A program made the translations under genes and the position numbers. Of a DNA stretch of 64,000 nucleotides, positions 54,463 to 62,996 are shown one piece after another. The notes beneath the pieces are model-generated. The model was not told where the DNA came from, made no database searches, and saw only the letters and a program-made list of their open reading frames with translations. Location: positions 1 through 64,000 of the forward strand of contig DATJAL010000051.1 in assembly GCA_035516255.1 (NCBI GenBank), given 5' to 3'. The DNA is from Chitinivibrionales bacterium (GTDB lineage: Bacteria; Fibrobacterota; Chitinivibrionia; Chitinivibrionales; FEN-1185). The number at the start of each line of letters is the position of its first letter. Within the stretch, counting starts at the first letter, position 1.

Positions 54463-55058
54463 ACGCCGAAAAAGACACCTTTGCCGGCGCGCGCGTGGGG
54501 ATGTGGCTGTTCATCGCCACGGAATTCATCCTGTTCGGCGGGCTTTTTCTGCTGTACTCCATGTACCGGCTCACGCACCCGGCGGATTTCCACGCCGGAT
54601 CAACGGAGCTGTCGCGGTTTTTCGGCACGCTCAACACCTGCATCCTCATCACGAGCAGCCTTACCGTGGCGCTCGCCATTCTGTTTTTACGGGAGGGAAG
54701 GATAAAAGCCGCCGCGGCGTATCTTCTGGCCACCATCGGTTTCGGGTGCGGTTTCCTTATTGTAAAGGCCTTTGAGTGGACGGCAAAGTTCCATCACGGC
54801 CTATTTCCCGGCGCCGCGCACCTTCTCGGCCTTCCCAAAGGGGAAATTCTGTATTTCGGGCTGTATTACATGATGACGGGCCTGCACGCCCTCCACGTGA
54901 TCGTGGGGATCGTTGTGCTTTCGGTGATGCTCGGCCGGGTCCTGCGCGGCACGGTAAACGCGTCGCGGCCCGTGTATCTCATGAACGCGGGGCTCTACTG
55001 GCATCTGGTGGACATTATCTGGATATTTTTATTTCCGCTATTTTATTTGATAACATGA
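54459..55058 (+). CDS. ctaE: cytochrome c oxidase subunit III
   Basis: A 199-residue, five-helix subunit III of the short (caa3/bo3) type: 'GMWLFIATEFILFGGLFLLY', 'FEWTAKFHHGLF', 'GLHALHVIVGI', 'YWHLVDIIWIFLFPLFYL'. The start is fixed by the ATGA overlap with subunit I. Confidence 0.92.
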   Translation: MNAEKDTFAGARVGMWLFIATEFILFGGLFLLYSMYRLTHPADFHAGSTELSRFFGTLNTCILITSSLTVALAILFLREGRIKAAAAYLLATIGFGCGFLIVKAFEWTAKFHHGLFPGAAHLLGLPKGEILYFGLYYMMTGLHALHVIVGIVVLSVMLGRVLRGTVNASRPVYLMNAGLYWHLVDIIWIFLFPLFYLIT

Positions 55059-55131
55059 AAAAACTTCGCCGCAAAGGACGCAGAAAAGGCAATAGAATGA
55101 GGACCTTGAATAACTCAAAGTAGGGAATGCT

Positions 55132-55225
55132 GTCACTCCCGCGCGGCGCGTTAGCTCTATGGAAGCGGGAGTCCATCTTCTCATTTGAAATTTCAGCCAT
55201 GAATTCCCGCTTTCGCGGGAATGAC
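55132..55225. repeat. GTCACTCCCG...CGGGAATGAC dispersed repeat, copy 2
   Basis: Same element as at 49996-50072, with an extra 20-odd bases in the first hairpin loop (CTCCCGC...GCGGGAG). It is inserted between subunits III and IV of the oxidase, so it interrupts the operon without breaking a gene. Confidence 0.8.
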
Positions 55226-55252
55226 AATGTTTGTTTCACACATTTAGGGCGG

Positions 55253-55570
55253 ATGAAAATGGAAAATCAACAAGTCTCACTAGCATCGCGCGGGTTGCTG
55301 AAGGAAACCGGCCTGCGCGGCCTTATTGGGGTGTGGGCGGCCCTGATCGCCTTTACCGCGCTCACCGTGGCGGTGGCCGGGCTCAATCTGCAGAAAATCG
55401 CGGTGGTGGTGTGCCTGGCAATCGCGGCTGTCAAGTCGACCCTGGTGATATTTTATTTCATGCAGCTCTGGTACGAGCGCCGCCTTATCATACGGCTCAT
55501 CGTGCCCATCGCCATGATCACGCTCGCCATATTCATCGGGCTCACCTTTTCCGACGTGTTCACGAGGTAG
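55253..55570 (+). CDS. cytochrome c oxidase subunit IV
   Basis: A 105-residue three-helix membrane protein ('LIGVWAALIAFTALTVAVAG', 'IAVVVCLAIAAVKSTLVIFYFMQL', 'RLIVPIAMITLAIFIGLTF'). 'KSTLVIFYFMQLWYE' is the prokaryotic subunit IV signature. It lies between subunits III and II. Confidence 0.85.
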   Translation: MKMENQQVSLASRGLLKETGLRGLIGVWAALIAFTALTVAVAGLNLQKIAVVVCLAIAAVKSTLVIFYFMQLWYERRLIIRLIVPIAMITLAIFIGLTFSDVFTR

Positions 55571-55576
55571 GGTTCA

Positions 55577-56491
55577 ATGGCGACCTCCACCGGCATCGTC
55601 AACGGCGCGCTCATCTACATCCTCGCGGTCTCGGTATTGCTGTTTTTCCTCATCGTGTTTTTCATGGCATATTTCCTGGTGCGGTACCGCGCATCGCGCA
55701 ACCCGGTGCCGTCGGAGCTGCCCGCGAGCCGCCTCATCGAGGCGCTGTGGGTGATCGTGCCGACGCTCATCGTCATGACCATGTTCTTCTACGGGCTCAC
55801 CGGGTTCGGCTTCCTCCGCGCGGCGCCGAAGGATTCCTTTTGTGTAAAGGTTTTGTCGCGCCAGTGGTCGTGGCTTTTCGAGTACCCGAATGGGAAAAAG
55901 AGCGCCGATCTGGTGGTGCCCATGGGAAGAAACGTGCGGTGCGAGCTTGTCTCGGCCGACGTGATCCACGGGTTCTACGTGCCCGCGTTTCGGATCCAGC
56001 AGGACGCGGTGCCGGGGATGAAAACGTACGTGTGGTTCAACGCCACGACCCCGGGAACGCATTACGTTCTCTGCTCGCAATATTGCGGCAGAAAACATTC
56101 GTCGATGATCGCGCGGCTGTACGTGGTGCTTCCCGGCCAGTTCGACGACTGGCTCAAGGGGAAGAGCATCCCGCTCGGCAACGTGAACTACGCGAACATG
56201 CCGGCGGGGGAGCGGCTCCTGTTCGAGCGCGGGTGCATCTCGTGCCATTCGCTCGAAGGCACCCTCATGGTGGGACCTTCGTTGAAAGGCCTGTTCGGCT
56301 CGAAGGTGGTCGTGGCCACCGCCGGCGTTGAACACGCCGTAACGGCCGACAGCGCGTATCTGTACCGGTCGATCGCCGACCCCGGCGCCGACGTTGTGTC
56401 GGGGTTCCCCAACACCATGCCGCCCACGAAAGACCTCGTAAACGACCAGGAAATTTCACAGATCATCGCGTACATCAAGGGCCTCAAATGA
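55577..56491 (+). CDS. ctaC: cytochrome c oxidase subunit II with fused cytochrome c (caa3-type)
   Basis: The 304-residue protein has two N-terminal helices, a CuA cupredoxin domain with 'CSQYCGRKHSSM' (CxxxCxxxHxxM) and an upstream His in 'DVIHGFYVP', then a C-terminal haem c domain with 'CISCH' and 'PNTMPP' as the Met ligand region. The fused cytochrome defines a caa3-type oxidase. Subunit II as the last subunit gene is an unusual order. Confidence 0.94.
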   Translation: MATSTGIVNGALIYILAVSVLLFFLIVFFMAYFLVRYRASRNPVPSELPASRLIEALWVIVPTLIVMTMFFYGLTGFGFLRAAPKDSFCVKVLSRQWSWLFEYPNGKKSADLVVPMGRNVRCELVSADVIHGFYVPAFRIQQDAVPGMKTYVWFNATTPGTHYVLCSQYCGRKHSSMIARLYVVLPGQFDDWLKGKSIPLGNVNYANMPAGERLLFERGCISCHSLEGTLMVGPSLKGLFGSKVVVATAGVEHAVTADSAYLYRSIADPGADVVSGFPNTMPPTKDLVNDQEISQIIAYIKGLK

Positions 56492-57348
56492 CGGTTTCCC
56501 GTTTGTCATTTAACTCCGTCGCCGCGCTGGTGCGTCCCCTGCTTTCGCTCGCCGTGGCCTGTTCCGCGGTCGCCGGATACGTGCTGTTCAGCCGGCGGAC
56601 CGAATGGCGCGCGCTCGCCGCCTTCGCAGGCGTGTTCCTCCTTGCGTGCGCGGCCTCGGCGGTCAACCAGGTCCAGGAATCCGCCTATGACGTCCGGATG
56701 GGGCGCACGAAATCACGGCCTTTACCGATGCGAAAAATCACTTCCGCGGCGGCCCTTAGGGTCGCTTTTTCCTGCGGGCTTGCCGGCGCGGGCCTGCTTT
56801 TCTGCACAACGGCCCTTGCGGGCCTGCTCGGCCTTGCGACCCTCGCGTGGTATAACGGTGTTTATACCCCGCTTAAGCCGAAAACACGATTCGCCGTTTT
56901 ATTGGGCGCGCTGGTGGGCGCGCTCCCGCCGGTGATAGGGTACACCGCGGCGGGGGGGGCTATCGTCACCGAATGCACCCTGATTTCCCTTTTCATGTTT
57001 TCGTGGCAGGTTGCCCATTTTCAGTTGCTGATGGTGAAATACGGAAAAGAATATGAAGCGGCGGGATTTGTTCCCCTGATAAGGTCGGAAAAAGACCGGT
57101 TGACACGGATTTCCGTTTTGGTTTGGGTGGCGGCGGCGTCGGCCTGCGCGTTGGCCTTTCCGCTCTTTAATGGCGAAACGGCGATGATCTGGTGGGTGTA
57201 TTGCACCTGCGCGGCCGGCGGCGCCTACTTTCTTTCCGCCGCGATATTGCCGCAAGTCAATTTCAGGGCCGCGTCATTTTCCATGTACCTCTTCCAGGCA
57301 AGCATTCTCGGCACGGTGATCGTCGGGTCGCTGGCATCTTACGGTTGA
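56488..57348 (+). CDS. ctaB: protohaem IX farnesyltransferase
   Basis: A UbiA-superfamily membrane enzyme of 286 residues that makes haem O for the oxidase. 'NQVQESAYDVRMGRTKSRPLP' matches the CtaB substrate-binding loop, with Glu where many have Asp. 'WYNGVYTPLKPKTRFAVLLGALVGALPP' (split) is also characteristic. It overlaps subunit II by four bases, completing the oxidase unit. Confidence 0.9.
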   Translation: MTVSRLSFNSVAALVRPLLSLAVACSAVAGYVLFSRRTEWRALAAFAGVFLLACAASAVNQVQESAYDVRMGRTKSRPLPMRKITSAAALRVAFSCGLAGAGLLFCTTALAGLLGLATLAWYNGVYTPLKPKTRFAVLLGALVGALPPVIGYTAAGGAIVTECTLISLFMFSWQVAHFQLLMVKYGKEYEAAGFVPLIRSEKDRLTRISVLVWVAAASACALAFPLFNGETAMIWWVYCTCAAGGAYFLSAAILPQVNFRAASFSMYLFQASILGTVIVGSLASYG

Positions 57349-57360
57349 TCAGGAAAATAT

Positions 57361-57391
57361 TTCACCACGGAGACACAGAGAGCACGGAGAG
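57361..57391. repeat. TTCACCACGGAGACACAGAG-type repeat fragment
   Basis: TTCACCACGGAGACACAGAG with AGCACGGAGA following is a short copy of a frequently seen intergenic repeat. It lies between convergent ctaB and the zinc-ribbon membrane gene. Confidence 0.55.
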
Positions 57392-57433
57392 GATATACAG
57401 AGTTGGGCCTTCCCGTTAAAAGTGAAAAATCCG

Positions 57434-57991
57434 TCAGCCGGGAAATTTCGCATTAAGCAAGCTCACCCCGAGAACGGCGAGATACGACGCCGCGGCAAGG
57501 GCGCAGGCGCTTAAAGCAGCCACGAGCAATAGCATGCCTCCGGTAAGCGGACGCGAAAGCACGACTGCGGCAATGCCGCAGGAGAGGACGAAAAACACGG
57601 CGGCGACCGTCATTTTTTTTACCAGGATCGGCGTGGTCACCCGCCGGAAGCGGATTTTTCCGTCGAGCAGGCCTGCGCAGAAAGCAAGCGCAACCGTGAC
57701 GGGAAGCAGGGCGCCGAGCACCATGACGGTGGCCGCGACGTTATCCCGGACCGCGCCGTGAAGGACCGTTGCAACGAGGGACATCAGCAGAACGGCGGCG
57801 GTGAACGCCTGCGGAAAGTGAACCATCACGGGATGGATGTCGAGCGACAGGACGAACTTTCTCATGGGGGAAATTTTCTCCGAATACGGCTCGAACATCT
57901 TTTCGCCCACGCCGCAGGCCGGGCACTTGCCGTGAAGCTTTCCTTTTTCCATTATAAAGCCGCACGATTTGCAACGGACATATTCTTTCAT
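57434..57991 (-). CDS. zinc-ribbon plus DUF2231-like membrane protein
   Basis: A 185-residue protein: an N-terminal rubredoxin/zinc-ribbon-like segment 'MKEYVRCKSCGFIMEKG' with 'CPACGVG', then 'LDIHPVMVHFPQAFTAAVLL' and three further helices. 'HP..VHFP.Af' is the DUF2231 membrane motif, also seen in the 51345 protein. The four-Cys site could bind Zn or Fe. AAAGG supports the ATG at 57991. It is the last gene of a leftward run. Confidence 0.7.
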   Translation of the reverse strand: MKEYVRCKSCGFIMEKGKLHGKCPACGVGEKMFEPYSEKISPMRKFVLSLDIHPVMVHFPQAFTAAVLLMSLVATVLHGAVRDNVAATVMVLGALLPVTVALAFCAGLLDGKIRFRRVTTPILVKKMTVAAVFFVLSCGIAAVVLSRPLTGGMLLLVAALSACALAAASYLAVLGVSLLNAKFPG

Positions 57992-58019
57992 AGAAAACCT
58001 TTCTGAGCCGGGCCAATGG

Positions 58020-58904
58020 TCAGTGTGCTTCCAGAAGCAGCATCGCGACGCACCAGAGGTTAAGACCCCCTGAAGCAATCAGGTTCATGAGCATGGTGCG
58101 GTCGAAATCGGCGCGCTTCTCATCGCCGAGCACGGCGAAAAACCAAAAGACAAAATAAATCGCCGCCGGCAGAGACGCGACGGCAAACCATGCAGCCGGC
58201 GCGACACCAAATGAAGCCAGGAAAAAATAAAAGAAACCGGTCAAACCCGCGGCCATCAAAACCGCGGCGAGCGTCATGGTTTTTTTTATGCCGAGAAAAA
58301 GGCTTATCGAAACGTCGCCCCGTCGTGCGTCCTCGCGGTGCTGGTAAATCTGGGTAAGGGGGAAAATGCCGAGGAGAAAAAGACCTGTCGCCGTTGCGGG
58401 AAACAAGAATCTGAATATCGCCAGATCGCGAACCTGCATATTATTGACAGACAGGACAACCAGCAAAAAAGTGAACGTGCCCTGGCCAATTCCCGCCCAC
58501 AGCCATCCGACGACCGGATGCCTTTTAATCCTTACCGTATTCCAACTGTACGCCTTTGATGCCAGTCCGTAGATAAAGCATCCGAGGGCAAAGCGCCATC
58601 CGACAAAAAAGGCGGCAAGAACCGCAGCCGCATCCAGGGCTAGGGAAAACCATAAGAGGTCGGGCGCCACCGGCAGCGGCCGCCTGAGCGCGCCGATGCT
58701 TTCCCGGTCGCGGTCATAAAAGGAATTAAACCCGTTTGATGCCGTGTAAAGGAGAAAATGCAGGACGAAGAAAACAATCCATGCCTTGACGGGATCGAAT
58801 GCCCCCGCCGAAACCAGCGCCAGCAGGAATATCGGCAGCAGAAAAAAGGAAAAGGGCAGCCTGATATGTTCGATGCTTGACCGTGTGATCGGGGTTTTTA
58901 TCAC
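58020..58904 (-). CDS. UbiA-family prenyltransferase
   Basis: The 294-residue membrane protein has two aspartate motifs, 'NGFNSFYDRDRESIGALRRP' and 'QIYQHREDARRGDVS', that bind Mg-prenyl diphosphate. It is not CtaB-like; the acceptor could be a quinone head group or another aromatic. 28 bases separate it from the downstream zinc-ribbon gene. Confidence 0.85.
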   Translation of the reverse strand: MIKTPITRSSIEHIRLPFSFFLLPIFLLALVSAGAFDPVKAWIVFFVLHFLLYTASNGFNSFYDRDRESIGALRRPLPVAPDLLWFSLALDAAAVLAAFFVGWRFALGCFIYGLASKAYSWNTVRIKRHPVVGWLWAGIGQGTFTFLLVVLSVNNMQVRDLAIFRFLFPATATGLFLLGIFPLTQIYQHREDARRGDVSISLFLGIKKTMTLAAVLMAAGLTGFFYFFLASFGVAPAAWFAVASLPAAIYFVFWFFAVLGDEKRADFDRTMLMNLIASGGLNLWCVAMLLLEAH

Positions 58905-58944
58905 CGTTTTTTTCCGGCATTTTCATTTATTTGGGAACGTCCCG

Positions 58945-59907
58945 CTATGGAATTAAAATAATTTTTCCGTACGCTCCCTTGTCCATCACCGCCTTGTGCG
59001 CCGCCGGCGCATCTTTTAACGGGATTTCCTTTCCGACAACCGGATTATACGTTTGGTTTATCAGCCCCGCGATGACCGCGGCATGGATGGAGGCGATGTC
59101 CGCGGCCGAGGCGTTGAACAGCGTCATGCCCAGGACCGACGCGTCGCGCGCCATAAGGTCGCGCGGGTCGATCTCAACGGCGCCCCTGCTGCCGATCACC
59201 ACGACCCTGCCGTTCTTGGCAAGTACCGTGAGGTCGCGCGCGAGGTTTACATTCGCGAGCATTTCCAGCACCACGTCCGCGCCGCGGCCGCCGGTGAGCG
59301 GCGCCACCGCGTCGAGGTAGCCCGGAGCGGTGTGGTCGAGTACGTGCTTGATTCCCTGCGCGGAAAGCAGGCCGCGGCCGCGCTCCGTTCCGCCCGTGGC
59401 GATCACCAGGCACCCGGCCGCCTTCGCCATCTGGACCGCGGCGATGCCTACCCCTCCGGTTGCGCCGTGAACGAGCACGGTTTCACCCGCGGCGGCGCGG
59501 GCGCGCTGGAACAGCGCGCGAAACGCCGTTCCGTACGGCACGCCGATGCACGCTCCCTGCTGAAAGCTGATGCGGCCCGGCAGCGGATGCACGTGGCGCT
59601 GTTCGCACGCCGCGGCCTCGGCGTAGGTTCCCGTCACCGAGCCCGACGTGTACACCCGGTCGCCTTTTTTGAACCCGGTCACGTCTTTTCCCACTGCGTC
59701 AACCACGCCCGCGCCGTCCGCGCCCGGCGTATAGGGGAGCGAGGGCTTGCGGGCATAACCGCCGGAGCGGATATACGCCTCCACCGGATTGACACCCACC
59801 GCCTTTATTCTCACCAGAACCTGCCCGGCTTCGGGAGCAGGTTCCGCGACTTCCTGGTATTTCATCACCTCGGGAGAACCGAATTCGTTTATCCTGATCG
59901 CTTTCAT
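58945..59907 (-). CDS. NADPH:quinone oxidoreductase-like (zinc-free MDR family)
   Basis: A 320-residue medium-chain dehydrogenase: 'MKAIRINEFGSPEVMKYQEV', 'GVNPVEAYIRSG', 'PYTPGADGAGVVDAVG', and nucleotide-binding 'VLVHGATGGVGIAAVQMAKA'. Catalytic Zn ligands are absent, as in quinone reductases. It reduces quinones or other enones with NADPH. GGAGAAT lies upstream of the ATG. Confidence 0.9.
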   Translation of the reverse strand: MKAIRINEFGSPEVMKYQEVAEPAPEAGQVLVRIKAVGVNPVEAYIRSGGYARKPSLPYTPGADGAGVVDAVGKDVTGFKKGDRVYTSGSVTGTYAEAAACEQRHVHPLPGRISFQQGACIGVPYGTAFRALFQRARAAAGETVLVHGATGGVGIAAVQMAKAAGCLVIATGGTERGRGLLSAQGIKHVLDHTAPGYLDAVAPLTGGRGADVVLEMLANVNLARDLTVLAKNGRVVVIGSRGAVEIDPRDLMARDASVLGMTLFNASAADIASIHAAVIAGLINQTYNPVVGKEIPLKDAPAAHKAVMDKGAYGKIILIP

Positions 59908-60024
59908 TTTTATTCTCCTTTGTCTTCACTCGCCGCGTCTATTGACGCGGCCGCTCGCTTATCGGCGGCGTGCTTTGAATGATCGAAAATTCATCGCACG
60001 CTCAACCCTGCCGTGAGCCGCGGT

Positions 60025-61593
60025 TTATTCCACCGTAAAGCCGATAAAGAATGTTGTCGCTTCACGCAGTACCAACAGCATGACCGGGTCGCCTTTGTGA
60101 ATCTTTTCAATGATCTGGTCGAATTCTTTCACCGAAGCCACCGGCTGAAAATCGGTGTTCTTGACCTTGATCTGCTGAATGACGTCGCCCTCCTTGAGCC
60201 CTTCACGCGCGTCGGTGACGCGCGGGTCGACCGAAACGATTGCGATGCCTTTTTCACCGGGAGTGAGACCGTATTTCTTCCTGATGTCGTCGGTTATGTC
60301 CGTCACCGACAGGCCGAGCCGTTTCTCCTTTTCAACAGCGCCGCCTTCGGGCTGCCGCCCTTTTGCCGATGCGAGCCGTGCAATCTCCTTTTCGTTCCGC
60401 TCAACGATAGTGATCGAAAGCGACAGTTGCTTGCCGTTGCGAAACACCACGACGGGATACGTCTTACCGGGCGAAAGGTCGGCAACGATGTTTTTGAGTG
60501 CGTTGGCGGAACCGACGGCCTTATCCGCAATTGAGAGGATAACGTCGCCGCGCCGTATGCCCGCCTTGTCCGCCGGCTGCCCCTTGTAAACATCACCTAT
60601 CAAGACGCCGCCTTTTTCCTTGAGGTCAAGCGCGTCGCGCGTGGCCTGGTTGAGGTTCTGGATCGAAACGCCGATCCAGCCGCGCGACACCTTGCCGGTG
60701 CGGATGAGGTCGTCCATCACCTTGCGCGCCATGTCGATGGGGACGGCAAATCCGATGCCCATGAAGCCGCCGGTTTCGGTAAAGATCATGGTGTTGATGC
60801 CGATCACCTGGCCATCGATATTGACAAGCGCGCCCCCCGAGTTGCCCGGATTGATGGCCGCGTCGGTCTGAATGTAATTCTGGTAGAGGGTGGAGCCCAC
60901 CTCGCGGCCGAGCGCCGAGATGATGCCGAGCGTCACCGTGGAGGTGAGGCTGAACGGGTTGCCGATGGCCAGCGCCCAGTCGCCCGGCCTGAGCTTCGAG
61001 GACTCGCCGAGATCGGCGACGGGAAGCTGGCTTACCTTCTCTTTTATTTTAATCACGGCGACGTCGGACAGCGAATCGGTGCCGATGATCTTCGCCTCGA
61101 ACGACCGCTCGTCCGACAATTTCACCTTGATCTCGTCCGCGCCGGAGACCACATGGTAATTGGTCAGAATGTACCCGTCTTGCGACACGATCACGCCGGA
61201 GCCGAGGGCGTGCTCCTGCCTGAATTCCCTTCTTTCGGGCTGCTTTTTCCGGCGGGGCTGCTGCGGCTGGTTGAAGAAAAAGTCGAACGGGCTGTTGAAA
61301 AAGCTGTCGCTGAAAAAATTGTAAAAAGGGTTTTGCATATAGGTGACGGTGTCGATTTTCGTGAGCAGGACCGAGACCACGCTCGGCGTCACCTTTGCGG
61401 CTATGTCCGCGAACACCGTCTTGAAAGACTCATTGGCGAAGGCCTTCCCGGCCGTTCCCTCACCAGACTTTGTCGAAACGCTGGGAACCGATGACTTTCC
61501 GGATTCCGAAGATGAACACGACAGGGAGGAATACATCGAAAAGACATAGACCGCGGAGACGATAAACAAGCTTGACAATGTTAATTGTTTCAT
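60025..61593 (-). CDS. DegP/HtrA-type serine protease with two PDZ domains
   Basis: A 522-residue periplasmic protease. An N-terminal hydrophobic export segment ends 'YSSLSCSSSES' and may be lipid-modified, though the lipobox is imperfect. The catalytic triad is His in 'ILTNYHVV' (about 145), Asp in 'SLSDVAVIKI' (about 175) and Ser in 'INPGNSGGALVN' (about 253). The first PDZ follows at 'GWIGVSIQNL' and the second at 'LGLSVTDITDDIR'. It degrades or refolds damaged envelope proteins. A sigma-54-type site lies 57 bases upstream, unusual for a gene normally under envelope-stress control. Confidence 0.93.
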   Translation of the reverse strand: MKQLTLSSLFIVSAVYVFSMYSSLSCSSSESGKSSVPSVSTKSGEGTAGKAFANESFKTVFADIAAKVTPSVVSVLLTKIDTVTYMQNPFYNFFSDSFFNSPFDFFFNQPQQPRRKKQPERREFRQEHALGSGVIVSQDGYILTNYHVVSGADEIKVKLSDERSFEAKIIGTDSLSDVAVIKIKEKVSQLPVADLGESSKLRPGDWALAIGNPFSLTSTVTLGIISALGREVGSTLYQNYIQTDAAINPGNSGGALVNIDGQVIGINTMIFTETGGFMGIGFAVPIDMARKVMDDLIRTGKVSRGWIGVSIQNLNQATRDALDLKEKGGVLIGDVYKGQPADKAGIRRGDVILSIADKAVGSANALKNIVADLSPGKTYPVVVFRNGKQLSLSITIVERNEKEIARLASAKGRQPEGGAVEKEKRLGLSVTDITDDIRKKYGLTPGEKGIAIVSVDPRVTDAREGLKEGDVIQQIKVKNTDFQPVASVKEFDQIIEKIHKGDPVMLLVLREATTFFIGFTVE

Positions 61594-61648
61594 GGGGCCC
61601 TCATTTTTTAGAGATTTTTATGCGGCTTTTTTTAATGTCCTCATACAA

Positions 61649-61664
61649 CGCAAAAAGAAGGCCA
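61649..61664 (-). promoter_or_regulatory. sigma-54-type promoter for the HtrA protease
   Basis: Read on the minus strand: TGGCCT-TCTTT-TTGCG. The -12 block and spacing are exact, with one mismatch (A to C) in the -24 block. Confidence 0.5.
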
Positions 61665-61799
61665 AAGGTTGTTCTCGCAGAACTCCTTGTCCGATTATGA
61701 GCGGACTTATTTGCCGATGATGATTCTTATTTGCAAGAATGGATTTTCAAAAATAGGAATGCCGGTCCGTGACGCGCAAAGCACGCCGTTCGGCGCTAT

Positions 61800-61988
61800 T
61801 CATGCCTGAGCGCCGCCGGTGCGGCTGAACCCCGCTTTCACCACGTCGGTGTTGTGCTTGAGCGCCGCATCGATGCACTGCTTCAGCGTCAGCACGGTGT
61901 CCGGTGAAAAAGGGTGGTCCTGGCGCGCCACGTCAATTTCCAGTACCCAACAAAGCACTGCGCCGGCAAAACAACATTTGAACAACAT
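61800..61988 (-). pseudogene. TolC-family outer-membrane efflux protein stub
   Basis: A 62-residue frame. After a signal-like segment ('MLFKCCFAGAVLCWVLEI') comes 'LTLKQCIDAALKHNTDVVKA', the standard opening of TolC/outer-membrane-factor proteins, which normally run to over 400 residues. Here it stops after 'GFSRTGGAQA', and nothing TolC-like follows downstream. AGGAG precedes the ATG at 61988, and a sigma-54 site sits further upstream, so the start region of a once complete gene seems kept. A TTG at 62048 is also in frame. Confidence 0.65.
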
Positions 61989-62043
61989 GGCCGATGCTCC
62001 TGCGATCAAGGGCAGGATCAAGGTGAAATAACAATTCTGTTTT

Positions 62044-62059
62044 TGCAAAATTCATGCCG
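62044..62059 (-). promoter_or_regulatory. sigma-54-type promoter for the TolC stub
   Basis: Read on the minus strand: CGGCAT-GAATT-TTGCA, with one mismatch. Fifteen bases (62045-62059) are identical to the site at 62818-62832. Confidence 0.6.
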
Positions 62060-62097
62060 CGCCGCGAGTTTTCATGCGGCCATATCGTCGCATGATG

Positions 62098-62751
62098 TCA
62101 CCATGCAAGGCAGACGAGCATCGCCGCAAGCCCAAGCGAAAGCAGGAAAGCGAAGAGAATATGGCCCGAGAGCAGGCTCGAACCGATGCCGTGTGCGATG
62201 AGAACGTACATCGCGGTGCCGGGAAGCATGCAAAGCCATGTCCAGAACGAATATGACCAAAATGGAATTCTGCTCAGGCCGAACGTGTAATTTAATACCA
62301 CGTGAGGGAAGAAGGGCATGAGTCTTGACAATATGAGAACTGTGGTCTCATGCCTTCTTATATATGAATTGTACCGCTCGTATTTTGCGTTGCCATGCAG
62401 CCAATTCTCCACACGTTTGGAAGCGAACCTTCGGGCGATCCAAAAGGCGCACGCCGCCGCGGCAAGGCCGCCGACGCTTGAAGCGGCTATTGCGGCAGCT
62501 GGGGGAAAAAGAAATCCTGCGATAAGGGTCATCCCCGTTCCCGGGACCATCGCAAGAGACGTCACGGCGTACAAAACGATAAAGAGCATATAACTAATTT
62601 TCCCTTCCTCAAGGACGAAATTCCTGAGAACCAAGAGCCAGCCGGAAAGGCCCATCGTTTCAGAGAAAAGGACGGCCACGGCTAAAAAGATCAGAAACAA
62701 TTGCCACCGGAATCGTCTGTCACCCGAGCCCGATGCTCTATTTCCCGTCAT
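62098..62751 (-). CDS. TVP38/TMEM64 (DedA-like) membrane protein
   Basis: A 217-residue integral membrane protein: 'VTSLAMVPGTGMTLIAGFLF', 'AAACAFWIARRFASKRVENWL', 'LILSRLMPFFPHVVLNYTFGL' and 'FWTWLCMLPGTAMYVLIAHGIGS'. The R-x-x-P-x-x-P/ 'NY..Gl' region is diagnostic of the VTT domain (SNARE-associated/DedA superfamily), whose members include lipid scramblases. A sigma-54 site lies 67 bases upstream. Confidence 0.88.
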   Translation of the reverse strand: MTGNRASGSGDRRFRWQLFLIFLAVAVLFSETMGLSGWLLVLRNFVLEEGKISYMLFIVLYAVTSLAMVPGTGMTLIAGFLFPPAAAIAASSVGGLAAAACAFWIARRFASKRVENWLHGNAKYERYNSYIRRHETTVLILSRLMPFFPHVVLNYTFGLSRIPFWSYSFWTWLCMLPGTAMYVLIAHGIGSSLLSGHILFAFLLSLGLAAMLVCLAW

Positions 62752-62816
62752 GTGGCCTCCGCAAAGGAATTACCCCGTGGAACAGCCCGAGGAACTTGAC
62801 ATAAGGTTGTGACAAC

Positions 62817-62832
62817 GGCAAAATTCATGCCG
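62817..62832 (-). promoter_or_regulatory. sigma-54-type promoter for the TVP38-type gene
   Basis: Read on the minus strand: CGGCAT-GAATT-TTGCC, with one mismatch. The + strand text CGGCA-N7-TGCCG is palindromic. It is nearly identical to the TolC-stub promoter. Confidence 0.6.
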
Positions 62833-62940
62833 TTGAACTCCGCCTGAAATTATAAGCCCGTTGCGGCTTTAGGGTAAATTCTTAATTCTGATTCCGTATT
62901 TGCGAATTTCCCCAATCAGCCTTGACGGCTTGGCCGACCA

Positions 62941-62956
62941 TGGCACTTTGATTGCT
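62941..62956 (+). promoter_or_regulatory. sigma-54-type promoter for the TolA/TolB-like pair
   Basis: TGGCAC-TTTGA-TTGCT matches the full consensus including the preferred C of the -24 block, with correct spacing. It lies 41 bases ahead of the GAAGGGG ribosome site and ATG at 62997. Confidence 0.85.
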
Positions 62957-62996
62957 GTTATCGAACGAGCATTCTTGCGGTTGAAGGGGTAGTATC

